In this document: positions 14,601 through 27,900 of the stretch, piece after piece
Layout of the letters: each line of letters opens with the position of its first letter
Numbering within the stretch: position 1 is the stretch's first letter
NCBI GenBank assembly: GCA_013397435.1
Contig: VZRG01002086.1
Location: 1-64,000, forward strand
Reading direction: 5' to 3'
DNA: 64,000 bases
DNA from: Erythrocercus mccallii
Lineage: Eukaryota > Chordata > Aves > Passeriformes > Dicruridae
Position numbers and translations under genes: made by a program
Notes under the pieces: model-generated
The model's database searches: none
Told to the model about the DNA's origin: nothing
The model's input: only the letters and a program-made list of their open reading frames with translations

Positions 14601-14976
14601 GAAGTAACCATGGCAGAGACAGATGTTTGGTTTTAGAGAGCAGGCAGTAAGTTTATATTGTCAGAGCAAACACTTGGGACTCCAGAGCACAACATCCCTT
14701 GTTGTTTACCAAGTGTGTTATGCCAGAATCAGATGTGAAGATGCACTTCATGGTAACAAAAGAGGACAATGCTTTTATCCTACAATTGTCAACAGTGTTA
14801 CAGTGCTGAAGACTTTAGTTCAATATTTGCCAAGCAGTAAAATGAGCAATGCCTGTCAGTTTGTTGACCTAGATGCATCAGGTACTAGAAAAACTATATT
14901 GAGCAGACAGCAGTTCAGTTTCAGTTGTTGGGGACCAAATTCCAGCCACAGAACTAAGTGCTATTGGATGCTGTCA

Positions 14977-15039
14977 CAGGGATACAACAAACGAACACAG
15001 GGATGAACAACGAATGAACAGGGATACAACAAATGAACA
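14977..15039 (+). repeat. 21-bp tandem repeat, three units
   Basis: Three adjacent 21-bp units starting cagggatacaacaaacgaac at 14977, 14998 and 15019, with the middle unit slightly diverged. No function apparent. Confidence 0.9.
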
Positions 15040-16364
15040 CCCTTATGCTGAGACACTTTGAGAGCAAGTTTGTAACAACAGTTTGTCAGATCCAGGCACT
15101 ACAGCTCTTGCAGAATGAACTTGCAAGAGGGATTTAAAATGATGTAACCATCCTTCCTGGAAAGACTGAAAACCTTAAAAAAGTTGTTACCTTTGCCTAA
15201 TGCAGAACAATCACTATGGCTGCATGGAGAGATGTCCTGCAAGCATTAGGCTACAGCAAATGATGACATGAGGGTACATTTTTACCAAACCATAAGTCTG
15301 CCTCAGCACAGCCAGTAAGGCTTGAGCTGACTATCTATCCCTGCTGGGAAGGCTGATGGGCCTGGAAAAGTGCCTGCCCTTGTCATATATCAGGGCACAT
15401 TTAGGGAGGAACAGTACTCCACTTTCACTGAGTCCTGGAAAAGTGGCACAGGCCTGAGGGTGACAGCAGTCTAAATGTCCTGTGCTTGCATTCACTGTAA
15501 CACCTCTCTCCGCCAAATCACTGATCTGTAGCTGCAATCCATGTACAAGAGGGTCACAAACCAGCAGAATGGGCTGACACATTCCTGCAGAGAAAAAGTA
15601 AGCAACAATGCTTAGTTAAAGCAAAGATCTAGCATGGCCTCTTCTGTTTACTGCAGGCACTCTTTCAGGCTTCAAAGGGATGACAACTCTTGGACTTCAG
15701 CTAAAGAGCTGACAATCATCCCTACCCCACCAGGCTGAACATGCAACTTCATGTCTGCAGGTAAAAGCTGTCAGAATCAGGACAGGATCAGCATTTGTGA
15801 GAATCCCTCTTCACCTACATCACAGTGAGACAATTTTACAAAAACTTGATCGATGAAATTTGCTATAAAATATGTCTTTGTGCTGCACTGGAGAAAAGCT
15901 GGTATAATACTTTTGCCCATCTTGCCCAAGGAAATCTCCTTTTCACAGACATCCCCTGCCACTCACTGGCCTGGAACAGTGTCCTGCATCAATTACATAC
16001 TGCAACTTCTTCCAACTGCGTGGACTCTACACACAGAGTGTTTACCGACTAGCAAGCACACCAAAACAGGCATGACAAATACCCAGTATATTAAAGGCAG
16101 AGGCCCACAGTTGGCTCCAACCCATGCTTTTCTAAGACAATGCACATATGTCACAGAGATTCCTCTCCAGCTTATCCAAGCTCTCAGAAAGGCTTTTCAT
16201 TAAGTTTTAAAAGAGGCCTTGGATGCTAAGATACCATTCTGCTTTCTTAAGTAATGTCACAAGACTTCTGGTTTGGCCACACAGTTGCTTTTTAGAAATG
16301 AAAAGGAGATTCCGTGCTTCTGCTTGGGACAAGTGGCAAAACCACTGCAGTCTTTTTTATAAAG

Positions 16365-16400
16365 AATGGAGGCAAAAAAAAAGGAGAAAAAAAAAGGATC
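16365..16400 (+). repeat. A-rich low-complexity tract
   Basis: Two runs of A separated by ggag, ending in gg. Simple sequence only. Confidence 0.8.
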
Positions 16401-18384
16401 AGGAACTGAGTTCAGTCACTCTGGGAACCCAGCCTTTATGTACTGTTTACCAAAAGGATGAGCTGGGGAAAGGGGTGAGGGGCAATAGCGTGCATTAGGT
16501 CTCACCTGCTGATTCTCAGGAGTCATGAATATTCTCATAATCCCCATCTCTTGGCCCAACAGGCTACAGGCCTTTTCATCACAGAGCTTGATTTCAGTGA
16601 GGATCTGGGAGCTGCTCTAAGCTTCAGCAAGTGGTATAATATTCCTTTGTTTCCACATGAAAACAGCCTCTTGCCATGAACCACTCTCCAATGTTTCTTC
16701 TCTGTTACTCATTTACTAATGGCATTTGTCTTTCAGACTAGATTAGATAAATTCTGTTTTGGGCTAGGCAGAGATCGGTCAGCAAGTCACGATTTCTGAG
16801 GCAGGCAGCATGTTTTTTTCTTGCATAATTATGCATATGTAATATAAATGTTGAGATACAGATATATTTACAAAATGTGTTACACGCCTGTAGCTAAAAC
16901 CAAGACAGCAAAAACAAAAGTGAAAAGGGATATGAGCAGTAGCAGACAGAGAAATTCTACCATATATTTTCAAGACAGATTATTGTAAGCATCTGATCTG
17001 ACTTTTAGCACCTCACAGGCCAGAGAATGTCACCTGGTGAGGGAGCATGCCCATAGGGCAGAGAAGAACAGGGAAGAAGGTTGTGCTGGGAGGGAAAGCA
17101 AACAGGGTATGCAAAAACGTCCAACAAAGCAGAGCCCAGAAATGAACATCACTAGATAACCTATGGCTAGCTGTACTTCCATAAGATTTATGGAATTCCA
17201 ATTTTCAGGTACTAGGCACTGGAAAATGATTTTCTTTTTCTGACAAGGGATGTGTTATTTCCTCCAGCTGAAGGGATGGACTTTGCATAAACTGACAGGA
17301 GGGAAAAAAGGACTGTTTTAAAGGGAAGCCCTTATTCTCCTTATAGCAAGAGTTTCCAGTGGTAACGAGTCTTGGATCATAAAAGAAACATTTAATAGCT
17401 TAAAAAATGCTTTCTTGCAAAAAGATCTAATTGATCAGAACTTCCAGATAAAAACTAATCTTCTGACCATTGGTGAGAGCAGAGGTATAGTAAGAACAAA
17501 AGGGATAATAGTCTTCCTGGTTATTGTTGGAGGATTAAAAAAAATTTAGTTGTTTGTATGTATTTTTGAAGGGCCTTATACAGATGATACTCCTGCTGGT
17601 CTTGCTTGTGAGACAGTAAGGAAGGCCTACACAAAGGTACACATCTGCAGTACTGGAATCTTGTGAAAACATGAAGTGTTTTAGCAAGAAATCCAGGAAG
17701 TGGGGCAGCGAAGATATTCCATTTGGATTAAAAACTTAGTCCATAATTAGTCCCAAATTACAAAATATGTTTGCACATGCAAATAACTTTCAGTTTAGGT
17801 GGGTTTGAGATTACAACTGTTAAATGAACTCATCGTCCCCCTGAGATATATAAACATAGCACAGAGGTATCACAAATGAAGCATGGGCAGAGTTTGCTTT
17901 GGGGATGCCACAAATCTGTGCAGGATGTGGAATTTTGCTTTTCAAACTTAATACTACTTACTCCATAATATGTCATTATTATTAGTCTATAACTGTATGC
18001 AAAAAATATGTTAATATGCATAGGCATCTGTGATAGGTCACATCCCTTATGCTTGCACTTTCAAGCTACAGTCTACCAACAGAAAATCATTAGTATCTAC
18101 ATTTTTTAAGGCAACATGGGGTATGACCATCCTCATTCATTGCGCCTATGCCTGTGTCTTTTGTATCAACTCTGAGGCCTGATGTTCTTACAGATTTGTC
18201 CCAATGTCTGTTTTGGCTTGTGGAAGCATTTGGTAAAGGATATCTGCAATACAAAGTGATGGGCTCAAATGATAAACAGGCCTCTCACCAGGTCTGTGCT
18301 GGGCTAAGCAGATGGAGAGTTAAACTGGACACTTTCAGACACAGCAAACTTACCCTGTACAATTAAGACTTGGAGAGAGCAGTA

Positions 18385-18462
18385 ATTTTGCGGGGCCAGA
18401 AGCTGTGCTTCAATGATCCTTGTGCGTCCCTTCCAACTCAGGATAGACTATTATTCTATAAT
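18385..18462 (+). mobile_element. CR1 LINE 3' tail
   Basis: The piece caatgatccttgtgcgtccc, then ttccaactcaggatagacta and ttattctataat, is the CR1 terminal segment with a degenerate end repeat. Plus orientation; only about 80 bp recognisable. Confidence 0.8.
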
Positions 18463-19999
18463 TTGTGTTCTGTTTGAGAACTTTGGAATCCATTACTCAG
18501 GAGGTATGAACAGTCCTCCAAACATCATAGCATTGACAGTGCAGAGGGCAAATTTATGACTGCAGGACAGCTGTAGTGGTATTCCCACCTCATGTTTTGT
18601 TACGCTCACATTCCTCTGGTCTTCTTTCTACAAAAGTATCTTCAAGGATGCAGAGCTCAGGCAACTCTGGGTGAAAAGTCTCACTGCTCCCAAGATTCAG
18701 TCCTGGCATGCAGGAAAGCTTTGCCTTCCATACCATCGAAGACATGATCCAAGATCAATCACTAAAACAAACCTGACTCTGTTCAAGAAGTGCTGTGCCA
18801 ATTTCAGACATCCGTCCAAAATACTCCTTTGAAAGCCACTGGTGTTTGGTATGTGCTGTAGTCAGCTTTTGCCTCAGCCTCACCTCCTTCCCAACTAAAA
18901 CACACAACACTGGGCTGTTCAAAGGTCATTCTTTGTTTGCTTCTTGAGTGCTCTTAAGACAGATGTTCCAAGGCACGACAGAGGATATAAACACGTGCAT
19001 ACTGCAGGAAAAAAAAAGGTGTCCAGGTGTTTAAGCAATGCCAAATGTGAAAGAATTCCAATTCACTGCCTTCTCCTTTAATCTGGCAATTCCAAGGGAC
19101 CAAGCGTGTCACGACTTGTACCCAGAGCACTTTCCGCTCGGGTGAGTTCAGACAAGGTCTGCATTAACTCCCCAACCTGCGAGAAAATTATTTGAAACAA
19201 AAGGTTCAGATATGTCCTTTTCCCTCCAACAAGCCTGGAAACAAATGGTACAGGAACAAGGTCAGAAAGGAATCATCCGCCTACCATACCACTGAATTCA
19301 TTTACCTACCTCAGAGCCCATTCAAGGAAAGGGGTGGGATGGGTAACAAGGAATGATATAAAGCAGAATGAAGCTCTGGGGTAGCTCGCTACATTACAAG
19401 ATTTGACAGGCCTTTGCCAGCCTTCAGCTTCTTTGTGTCTTTCACATAATAGAGAAACACAAACTGAGCAGCCTGTGATCTGGGGGTTGCACTATTAGAT
19501 GGAGCAAACCCTTTGCAAATGCTAATAGTATTGTAGCATCCTGTCAGGCAGCAACACAAAAAAGGATGTTGATTTTCACATGAACCAGAACAGACTCATT
19601 GTAAGGAAGGCTGCAATAAATGTTCTATCTCTAAACATCAAAAGCTACAGGCAACTGGCTTGTGGACATAAGGCAAACACTGCTTCCAATGTTTCTGAAT
19701 ATAGGGGCATACTGTTACCTTAATACTTAGTTCATGAGGCTGGCAAGGAGAGGGCAGTTGCTTGAAACAGAAGTGAAAACGGTCCTCAGTTATGATTTCT
19801 GTAGTGAAATAAAATCTAGAGAGGCTTTTGTTCTGCAATTTACTGTTTTCCAGCAGTGTGGAAGAGATGATCCTTTATGAAACATGAATGTGCAGATTCA
19901 GTCCAAGGTAGAATTTATGTCACTTCTAAATTGCCAGGTTGGTGGTAATAGAGCACAAACATGCTGGTCCTTTGCAGTTCTAAGGATGTGGCAGCAGTT
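18463..19999. other. Intergenic sequence, no gene found
   Basis: No coding exon or RNA gene recognised. Contains repeat copy B at 19110-19330. It could include part of the OPA1 3'UTR if the terminal exon is long. Confidence 0.5.
19110..19330 (+). repeat. Diverged direct repeat, copy B
   Basis: Partner of the copy at 590-810, in the same orientation, 18.5 kb away. Shared blocks include gcattaactccccaac (copy A: ccattaactccgtccc), acaagcctggaaacaaatgg and catttacctacctcaga. Similarity fades on both sides, so the unit is about 200-220 bp. Confidence 0.7.
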
Positions 20000-22900
20000 A
20001 GTCCCGTCCAGTAATACTCACACAGGTGTTTCCTGAAAAGGTCTCTAAAGTGTTATAGAGGATGTAACACTCAAGCTTCTATTCTAAAACCTATTACAAG
20101 ACACCCTTTCAATTCAAACTTCACATCTTCCCCTATATTAGTAATGGGATAAGGCAAGGTGTTATTGCACCACACTGACTAAGCTTCAAAAAGTTTGTTA
20201 CTGTCCTTTGGGTGAAAAACCTGAACAAAGCTCACCTTGCTGGTTGTCACTACCCATGGATACTTTAGAAAGCCATTTTAAAGTCCCATTGGGAAATCAC
20301 CACTGCTCTGGAAGTCCTCTTGGAGCCTACAGACTCCCAAGAGCAGCAAATAAAGTCTCCTATCAGTGTTCTGCAACACAAACGCACAAGCTTTTGCAGC
20401 TATGTGCAATAAACTGCTTTTCAGCAGACAGGACTAGAAATATTTCTGGAATTGGCACTGGAATAGCACCTAAAGCCAATCCCCAAGAAACTTATGAGTC
20501 AATTTCAGAAATGTTTCTAGAACAATTTGTGAGGTTGACTCTAAAACTGTTTCACCAGTACTTTCAGAACTACTTCCGGAATCACTACTAGTCAAAACTA
20601 AAATCCTGACTGACTTTCAGCACTTCTTACAGAACAAAAGCCTGGATAATTTCACCTTCTGATGTGCTGAAGTACCGAGGTGATGGCAGATGCAAACAAG
20701 ATTTGTATACACAGAAATATGCACGGGCTTTCCATTCCAGCACCACAATATAAACAACCATTACAATCTCTGTACCATTTCTGCTTCATCCCATCCTTTC
20801 TCTATGGTACTTTATACTAAAAATTTTCTGGCAACAGCTATATGCTGTGAAATCTCTGTGATAACAGCCATCTAGAACTCACAGCACTTGTTAAACTACA
20901 GTTTTTTGGAGTTACTTGACTGTGTAGGATCTATCTTGCCAGGGTTTTACAATGCATTTAATTTATCTTACTGAATAAAAAGTTGCAAGTGATTGATCAT
21001 GGTCTATAAAGATTACTGCAAGGGAAGATGGATTACTGAACCGATTAAAAAATAGAACGGGATCCAAGAATTTTAAACTGACATTTAAAAAGAAAAAAGG
21101 TTCATTGGATATGGTAAGTCACTAAGATGGTAAGTTTTTTCAGATAGCCATTAATGTTAAGTTCTTGTGAGGGTATTCCCAGAATCTGAGTAGACTTCAC
21201 CACTGTACATCCCATCTGTGCAAGGAAGCATTGCTGAAAGATTTCCCTAAAGCACCTCAGCACCCAGAAAGACATTCCAAACAGTCAAAAAACATCTTAT
21301 GCTGCAACTCTGCATGAACACAGAGGTATCTACACAGACAATTCATATGGCAATACCTTCTCTGACATAAGAACATCCCACAGACCTCTCCAGAACCAAA
21401 TTTCACTAAGAACAGAGCTCTAGCTGACTCAAGGGGTCCTGGATCAGGTTTAGAGATCCCAATATTTTGACATTTCAAATGATGAAATCTCTTGCATCTT
21501 TTTTAATACACTTGTTAAGAATTATTAAGCTACATTTAAGATACATGAAAATTTGCTAAAACTTTAGCCTGCAGACTACATCATAACTCAGCTTATGTTC
21601 AAAAATATACACAGCAGAAAACCAGATTCATGTGGCTTTGATGGTGAAAGAGCACACACAAGAACACACAGTGTGTCTGAAATAACCAAGAACTTCAATG
21701 ATGTATTCACCCTCTATGTTTGGTTTTTACACTTCTAAGCATTTCCAAGATTTTCTCTCATAGTCTGACAACTGAGGATGAGGTTACCAGCAACCACTGA
21801 GAAGAAGTAATTCTTGACATTTGAAAAGACACCATTTGTATCTTTTTCATGAAAAAGTGTCAGAATACCTCTTGGCCATTAGTATTTAAACCTTGGCTCA
21901 TAAACGGTTCATTTTATAAAAAACAAATAACTTAGCATATCTACATGGTAGTAATGAACATGCTTTGGAAATGAAATATTCATTTATGGAACAACAATGT
22001 TTACATTTGGTGATTCTATTCCTTAAGCTCAAAAAATTACAGAAATTACAGATTAGTCATTGCTCCTTACAATAAATTGCTGTATCCAGAATCTGAAGGT
22101 AGCCTACAAAATACAGAAAAATATCGTGAACTTCTGCAAATCAGTTTGGAATAACATACTCTTCAGTACCACATGAATTTTAGGCAGTTCAAATAATTGT
22201 GTTTTCTGTCTCAAAAGTATTGTAATATTCAGCACATCCTTCTTATGCTGCTTGACATAAGATCTTTGTTTAAATGTATTTCCTAAATGGTACATTAATT
22301 TATATAGTAGAAATAACAGTTGGTACAGTCACCGCTAAGCTGGTGCTGACACAGCTCTTCTGAATCAGACATTTTGATATCATTAACATATACTGATATC
22401 ATTAATGTACACTTGTTCACAACTTAACAAATGAGAAAAAGGTCAAAGTGACTTCTTAGGTGCAATAGCACCATGTTCAAAACCCACATTTTATTACTCC
22501 TTCAGTTACATTTTTATTCAATAAATACCTAGTTTCCATGGAATACATCATGCTAAGTCTTAGATGAGCAGCACAGAGAAGTTGGAACTAAACCCATAGG
22601 AATATCACACTAAAAGAAATGAACATTGGGCCACTGGATGCAATATTCTGCAACATTTACATTACACAGAAGTTTCAAACAGTGATCTCTAGGTAAATGC
22701 AAAAGTTTTTGTTTGTTTCTTCGTTTGGTTTGGTTTTTGTACAAAGTACAGATTTATTTCACTTGCTATACACAAAGGTGTCTGCCTTCAAAATTGTGCA
22801 AACTTACATTTCTGAAGTTATCTTCAGAGGATGGTCATAACACAAGCTATTTTTTCATTTTTCGGTTCTCAAACCCTCATTTTCAGAAACTAATTTTAAA

Positions 22901-24908
22901 CAGAAAGTCTCCAAACATTCAGTTAGATGATCCTGAAATATTTAACCTTTCAACATAATTTTAAGCTCTATGTTAGCTTTTTCTCCACATGGCTGAATAT
23001 TTTATGTCCAAACATTTGAGGAACATCTTTCCAAACTTTGTATTGTTTCCTCTGAGGGCAAACCAAAACAGTATCTGTTGGAAAACATTCAGATTCCTCT
23101 CTTTTCATTCCTACATATCAAAATCAATTGCCTTTTCAAAAGGGAAAATAAATCTAGATCAGTTTTTCAAGGTACAAAATCAGACAACTGCAACGCAAAA
23201 TGTTTCAGGCCTAACACCTTCTTCCACATAAGTATTCAGAAGTGTATCCAGATCATTTGTGGTAAAATGTGTGGGCAGAGAAATGTGGTGGTGATTAACC
23301 ACCAGGCATCTATGATAGAGAGCTTGTATTCAATGCTTGAATTTCCCAGAAGTAACATTTCTACAGCAAAACAAAGGTAGCTTTCAGTGCCTTACTGATT
23401 TTAGTGAATGATAGACATGAAGTGGCTGTGGAAGGGCCTTGTGCATAACATTCTTACAGAAGTGATTTTGGTCTTACCGTAGCTATTAGTAAAAATGAAA
23501 TTGATGACATTTTTCCTTTTTTGTTTAGTTAGGAAGCTGGAGAAGTTGGGACTGTACATTCTATCTTTTTACATTTCACACATATTCCACCAGGTTACTC
23601 TGTACCTATGGTAAAGGGAGGAGTTAACAAGGAAATCTGAGTCTGTGCAATCCCAGAAATGAAATGTAAGCGGCTGACATTCAAGAGTAACAACATAAAT
23701 CAGGAAAGAACAGGTAAAAGGAGCAGCTGCTGACATTAATTCCTGAGCCTAAACCTTTTAGGGTGTCACTGAATAGCAGTCTGTGTTTTTAGGTGAAAGA
23801 ACTACAAGAATTGTTTGGCTGACATCTCTCAATGGTTTAGGAGTTTAACAAAATCCACCATTTCCTCTCAGGATCTCAAAACAACACTTTCAAATCTGTA
23901 CCAAGTGATCAGCAAATGCTTCAACACAGAGCATAACAAATAAAAATGGCATTACTTAGAAGGGCATTTTAATGTACATACAAATACTAAAATGTTATGT
24001 CAAACTCCCAGCATCATCTGCAGGCAAGAAAATGACAACAGATAAAATCATTTTATGAATCTGATCCAGCTCTACCATACAAGACACATACTAAAAATAA
24101 AAAGCTTTTTTCCCTTTCAGGAAAAAAACCCTTAAATGTACAACTTCAGCAAGCTCCCAAGCTATTTCATTAATACACAAATCAGATTCTTCTGTGCATG
24201 TAGCTTCAAAAATTAAACGAGCAGATGGATTTTAACTGAATTTCTCAATCCCTCGAAATGTTTTTCTTTCTCCTTCAACATTTCAGGATGCTCTCCAAAA
24301 GATAGGAAAGAGAATGGGACACAAAAGCCATTTCAATTCAGTCTTTGTGCAAGGTATCCTGGAGAAGGCTGCATTCTTGTGTAAAGTTGCTGTTGAAACA
24401 ATGACAATTATTTTAAAATATGTACAAATGCATGATGGCACTTGGGATTATGGATTTGAGAATAAACAGAGATGAGATTTGGAAATTACCTGCATGCAAA
24501 TATTATTGCTAACAATAAACAGTGTCTTTAAGAAAGATAAAAGAACCAAAATGCTTTCATAGAAAAGTGTTCCATTAATTTTGATTCCAGCTAGTTATGC
24601 TTTCTACACTTAATACAGATAAAAATATTGAACTGAGAGTAATCAAATAGCCTATAGTGATTCACAATACTTAAGTAACTGGTCAGTAATTGTATTTTTA
24701 CTAAGTTTCATATCTGCTTGTAGTGTAAAAGCAGCAAGTATCGTTCTGCAGATTAGAAGCAAGAAGCAGCCGCAGCCAGACAATGGAATAAAATTAATAG
24801 GAATTTTCATGAAGTCTGTATGAAAACATGCATTTAAATGAGAAGGACAATTTTATATAGAGCAATGAGATAACTGTAGCAATCTCTTTATGATCCAAAC
24901 ATGATTAC
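20000..24908 (-). other. OPA1: Probable OPA1 3'UTR intron and terminal exon region (boundaries unresolved)
   Basis: The donor just after the OPA1 stop predicts a spliced 3'UTR whose last exon lies to the left. This AT-rich stretch has no other gene, and several minus-strand AATAAA-type signals (for example around 22511 and 22752), but I could not fix the acceptor or the poly(A) site. It also holds a 19-bp tandem duplication at 22376-22413. Placement is inference from the gene structure. Confidence 0.35.
22376..22413 (+). repeat. 19-bp tandem duplication
   Basis: Two 19-bp units, gatatcattaacatatact and gatatcattaatgtacact, lie head to tail. Confidence 0.85.
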
Positions 24909-24986
24909 CTGCTTGAACAATCTACTTTTCTTGATGTAGTGCTTCTATGAAGGCTTCAAGTTTCTCCTGGATTTCCCGAACTTTTT
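24909..24986 (-). CDS. OPA1: OPA1 exon 28 (last coding exon, stop at 24922-24924)
   Basis: Coding part 24922-24986 encodes the end of K940 and residues 941-960 (KVREIQEKLEAFIEALHQEK) followed by TAG. The acceptor is TTTCCACCAG. Thirteen bases past the stop a good donor occurs (CAAGCAG then GTAATC), so the exon probably ends at 24909 and the 3'UTR continues in a separate non-coding exon, as I recall for human OPA1. The stop is close enough to that junction not to trigger nonsense-mediated decay. One residue (E950 for D) differs from human. Confidence 0.95.
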
Positions 24987-27900
24987 CTGGTGGAAATAAA
25001 AAGACCCCCATTCAAATACCTATTAAGTACTTGAGGACAGGTACCGAAAGAAACCGTCCCTCAAAAACAATGAATAAAAACATGCAAACACAAAAATTAA
25101 TGCTGTCATCAATATTACCCTAAGCATTTTGTTTCTCAATTACAGAGGTTTACAATATTTTTCTACACCAGAAAAAAAGAAACCCTATCCTGTTTGAAGA
25201 ACTCCCAGAGATATATTTTAGGATTATCCCACTAATTTAATAATTCAAAAATTTGCTGAAGGAATAAAATACTAGAAATGTATTTCAAAAACCTGAAATT
25301 TCCATCAGATCATGCACAGCAGAACTACTGTACACTTGTTACTTGCAGGGAGCTGTTAGGTTTTAAATAATGCCCACTAGCCCCTTTCTTCTCATGCCCT
25401 TTCACACAGGTCAGTATTCAAGACACCTCCTCCAAAGGGCACACATGATTTTAAGAATGTTTAAAACCTGCATTTTATTTTCTTGCATTTCAGTAGTAAC
25501 CAGAAGGATGTATGCAGAATGTCATTTTATACAAAATCTGAATCTGGGAGTTTACTTCTCTACCAAAACATGACCATAAATACAAATAGTTATTAGGAAT
25601 GAAAAAGCTAAATTGATTGTGAAAAATCCAGGGGTTTAGGCATTTTCCCACTCTTTTCTCAATTCCATACGACATTTGTCATCATATAACCTATCTGATT
25701 TATTAAATTGCTTATGAAGCAAGATTTAGAACACAGTTGGAATCCAAAGCCTGTGAGATTTCCTGCTTCTCTCTCACCACATCCTCATTTGAAGCTCCTT
25801 CTGTGTGTGATTATAGGCATGAAAAACACACACTTCAGAAATATGAAGGAATGGGGGAGAGCAATAGGACAGACAAAAATAAGTTAGATGAGCATAAACA
25901 CAGACAAATATTTCTTTCCAAGCTAAAAATACTATTGGATTAAAGCCATATGTTCCCTTGTCTGAGATACAGGGTTTGAGCTTTTTTAAAAAAAACTTTT
26001 ATATTTTCTTTTCTTTATCAATACCATATGTTATCAACTTTGCTGAGCTGAAGTAACAGCAGAACAAAAAGAAAAATAAAACAATCAGCTTTAAATGGGA
26101 TATGTAAGTATAAGCAGAAAAATTACCTACAAAGACAACACTAATGTAGCAAAGGGAAAATAAAGTTTAATCTAACAAAATGACAACCACACAAACAAAC
26201 ATAAAATCCATTTTAGAGTAATAGTAATAATAATAACAACTCAATGAACTCTTGCAGTCCTGTTCTAACAAGTAGAGAATTTTAGTTAGCATTTGAAATA
26301 AAGTATGGAAAACAGCCTGCATGAGTATGAAGAAACCTCAACTTCTATCTTTATCTTGCAATTCTTAGGTGATGAAGGGTAAGCCACTGACACTGTCAAC
26401 ACTGCAGCGTGCCCTTCCTCAGTGGTGCTTATCTACAAACAGAAGTACAGTGAAGCTGAATCACACTCTAAGTCCTAAAGAAAACACTGAAGAAGCTTCT
26501 TGAATTTCAGCTGGTTTTTTTTCTTTTAAGATACTTTGATATTAAATGAAGATTACAGTCAGTAAGGGCAAAAGCTGTACCTTGAAAATTAAGAAACAGC
26601 AGTAGCTGATTTTTACCAGGTTAAAAAAAAATAAATTCTGATTCAGTTCAGCAGAATCTTTGCTAGCCGTCAGTGAAAAAAAAAGGTAGTCCCATGATCA
26701 CTTCTCCATACTGAGCACATTCAAAGTGTTTCACTATTATCTTTTCAAATGAAAAAAAGAATATGCATTGCATGCCAGTATATAAAAAAAGTTATTTCTA
26801 TGGCATTTATTTAGGCAACTACTTAGCTCAGCTTCCAATAATGTTGCTTTATGAATGTTTACAAAATCCACCTTTGAAATAACATTCTACCATTCTGGAC
26901 AGAATTAACATATTTTTTGACCACACCATGCTGGATGGTGCTTTGACCAACCTGGTCAAGTGGAAGGTGCCCCCGACCATAGCAGGGAAATTGGAACAAG
27001 ATGACTGCCCCTTCCAACCCAAAATATTCTATAATGATTCTGGGTTTAGAAATTACTAATCCTGGACCCTGCTCTCCAAAATGAACAGCAGTTGCCCATG
27101 ATAACTGAGGATGAGATCTCACGACCCAGATGATCTCTTTATGTTGTGCTTTTAGTGGCTTTCTGTGGCACCTTTTTTCCCAATTGCAACGTGTTTTCCC
27201 AAGTGTGTTCTTTGTATTGATCAAGCCATTAGACCCAGTGAAAGCAAGCAGATTTTGCAGTATTAAATGCAAGTATTTTCCTTTCTCAACCCCTTGCTAA
27301 TGAAATATTCCAGCTCTGAAAATTAATAGCATCAGCAAAAACCTGTAATTATTATTTCACCCTTAAAAAAAGGTTTGTGCCAACAAATCTATTCTAATTT
27401 TCTGATTAAGGCATATTAAAGTAACAGGATAGCAAATATGTATTCCACCAGAATATATTGAATCAGCCCCGAGAACATGTATACTAAAATTGACTGCATA
27501 CTCCAAGCACTTTATTAGTTTTTATACTTGGACTGAATTGAAATGATTACTTAACTGTAATAATTATGAGGTCTTTAGGTAATTTAATACTTTGAAATAA
27601 TATGCTGGCTATTCTTAAAAAAGAACAGCTACAATGAATGCCAAATAGCTGCAATTATTCATGCTATGTCCTGTATTTTTAGCCCTAGTAAAGCCTTTTG
27701 CAGCAGGAGATCCCAGGCAACCTGTAACACTCTCCTGCAAGTCCATTCTGTAGCACAGAGAAGCAGTCTGCTGAATTGATTCACTTTTGAAATAGGCTGA
27801 GGGCAGAGTTATGCGTTTACACAACACTCATCTTAATAAACTAGTAAATATAAGGGCTTGGATAGAATTCTATTAGAGGAGTGCAACTGCACGCCCTGCA

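Larger units (their letters stand above)
3549..18384. other. Intergenic sequence, no gene found
   Basis: About 15 kb without a supportable coding exon. The longest frames (127 codons near 14.6 kb, 151 near 7.3 kb, 168 on the minus strand near 14 kb) resemble nothing known to me and lack flanking splice sites in a consistent pattern. Contains the 8.3-kb CR1 tail and two short tandem repeats. In mammals the region downstream of OPA1 is gene-poor, with HES1 as the next coding gene, which fits. Confidence 0.6.
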
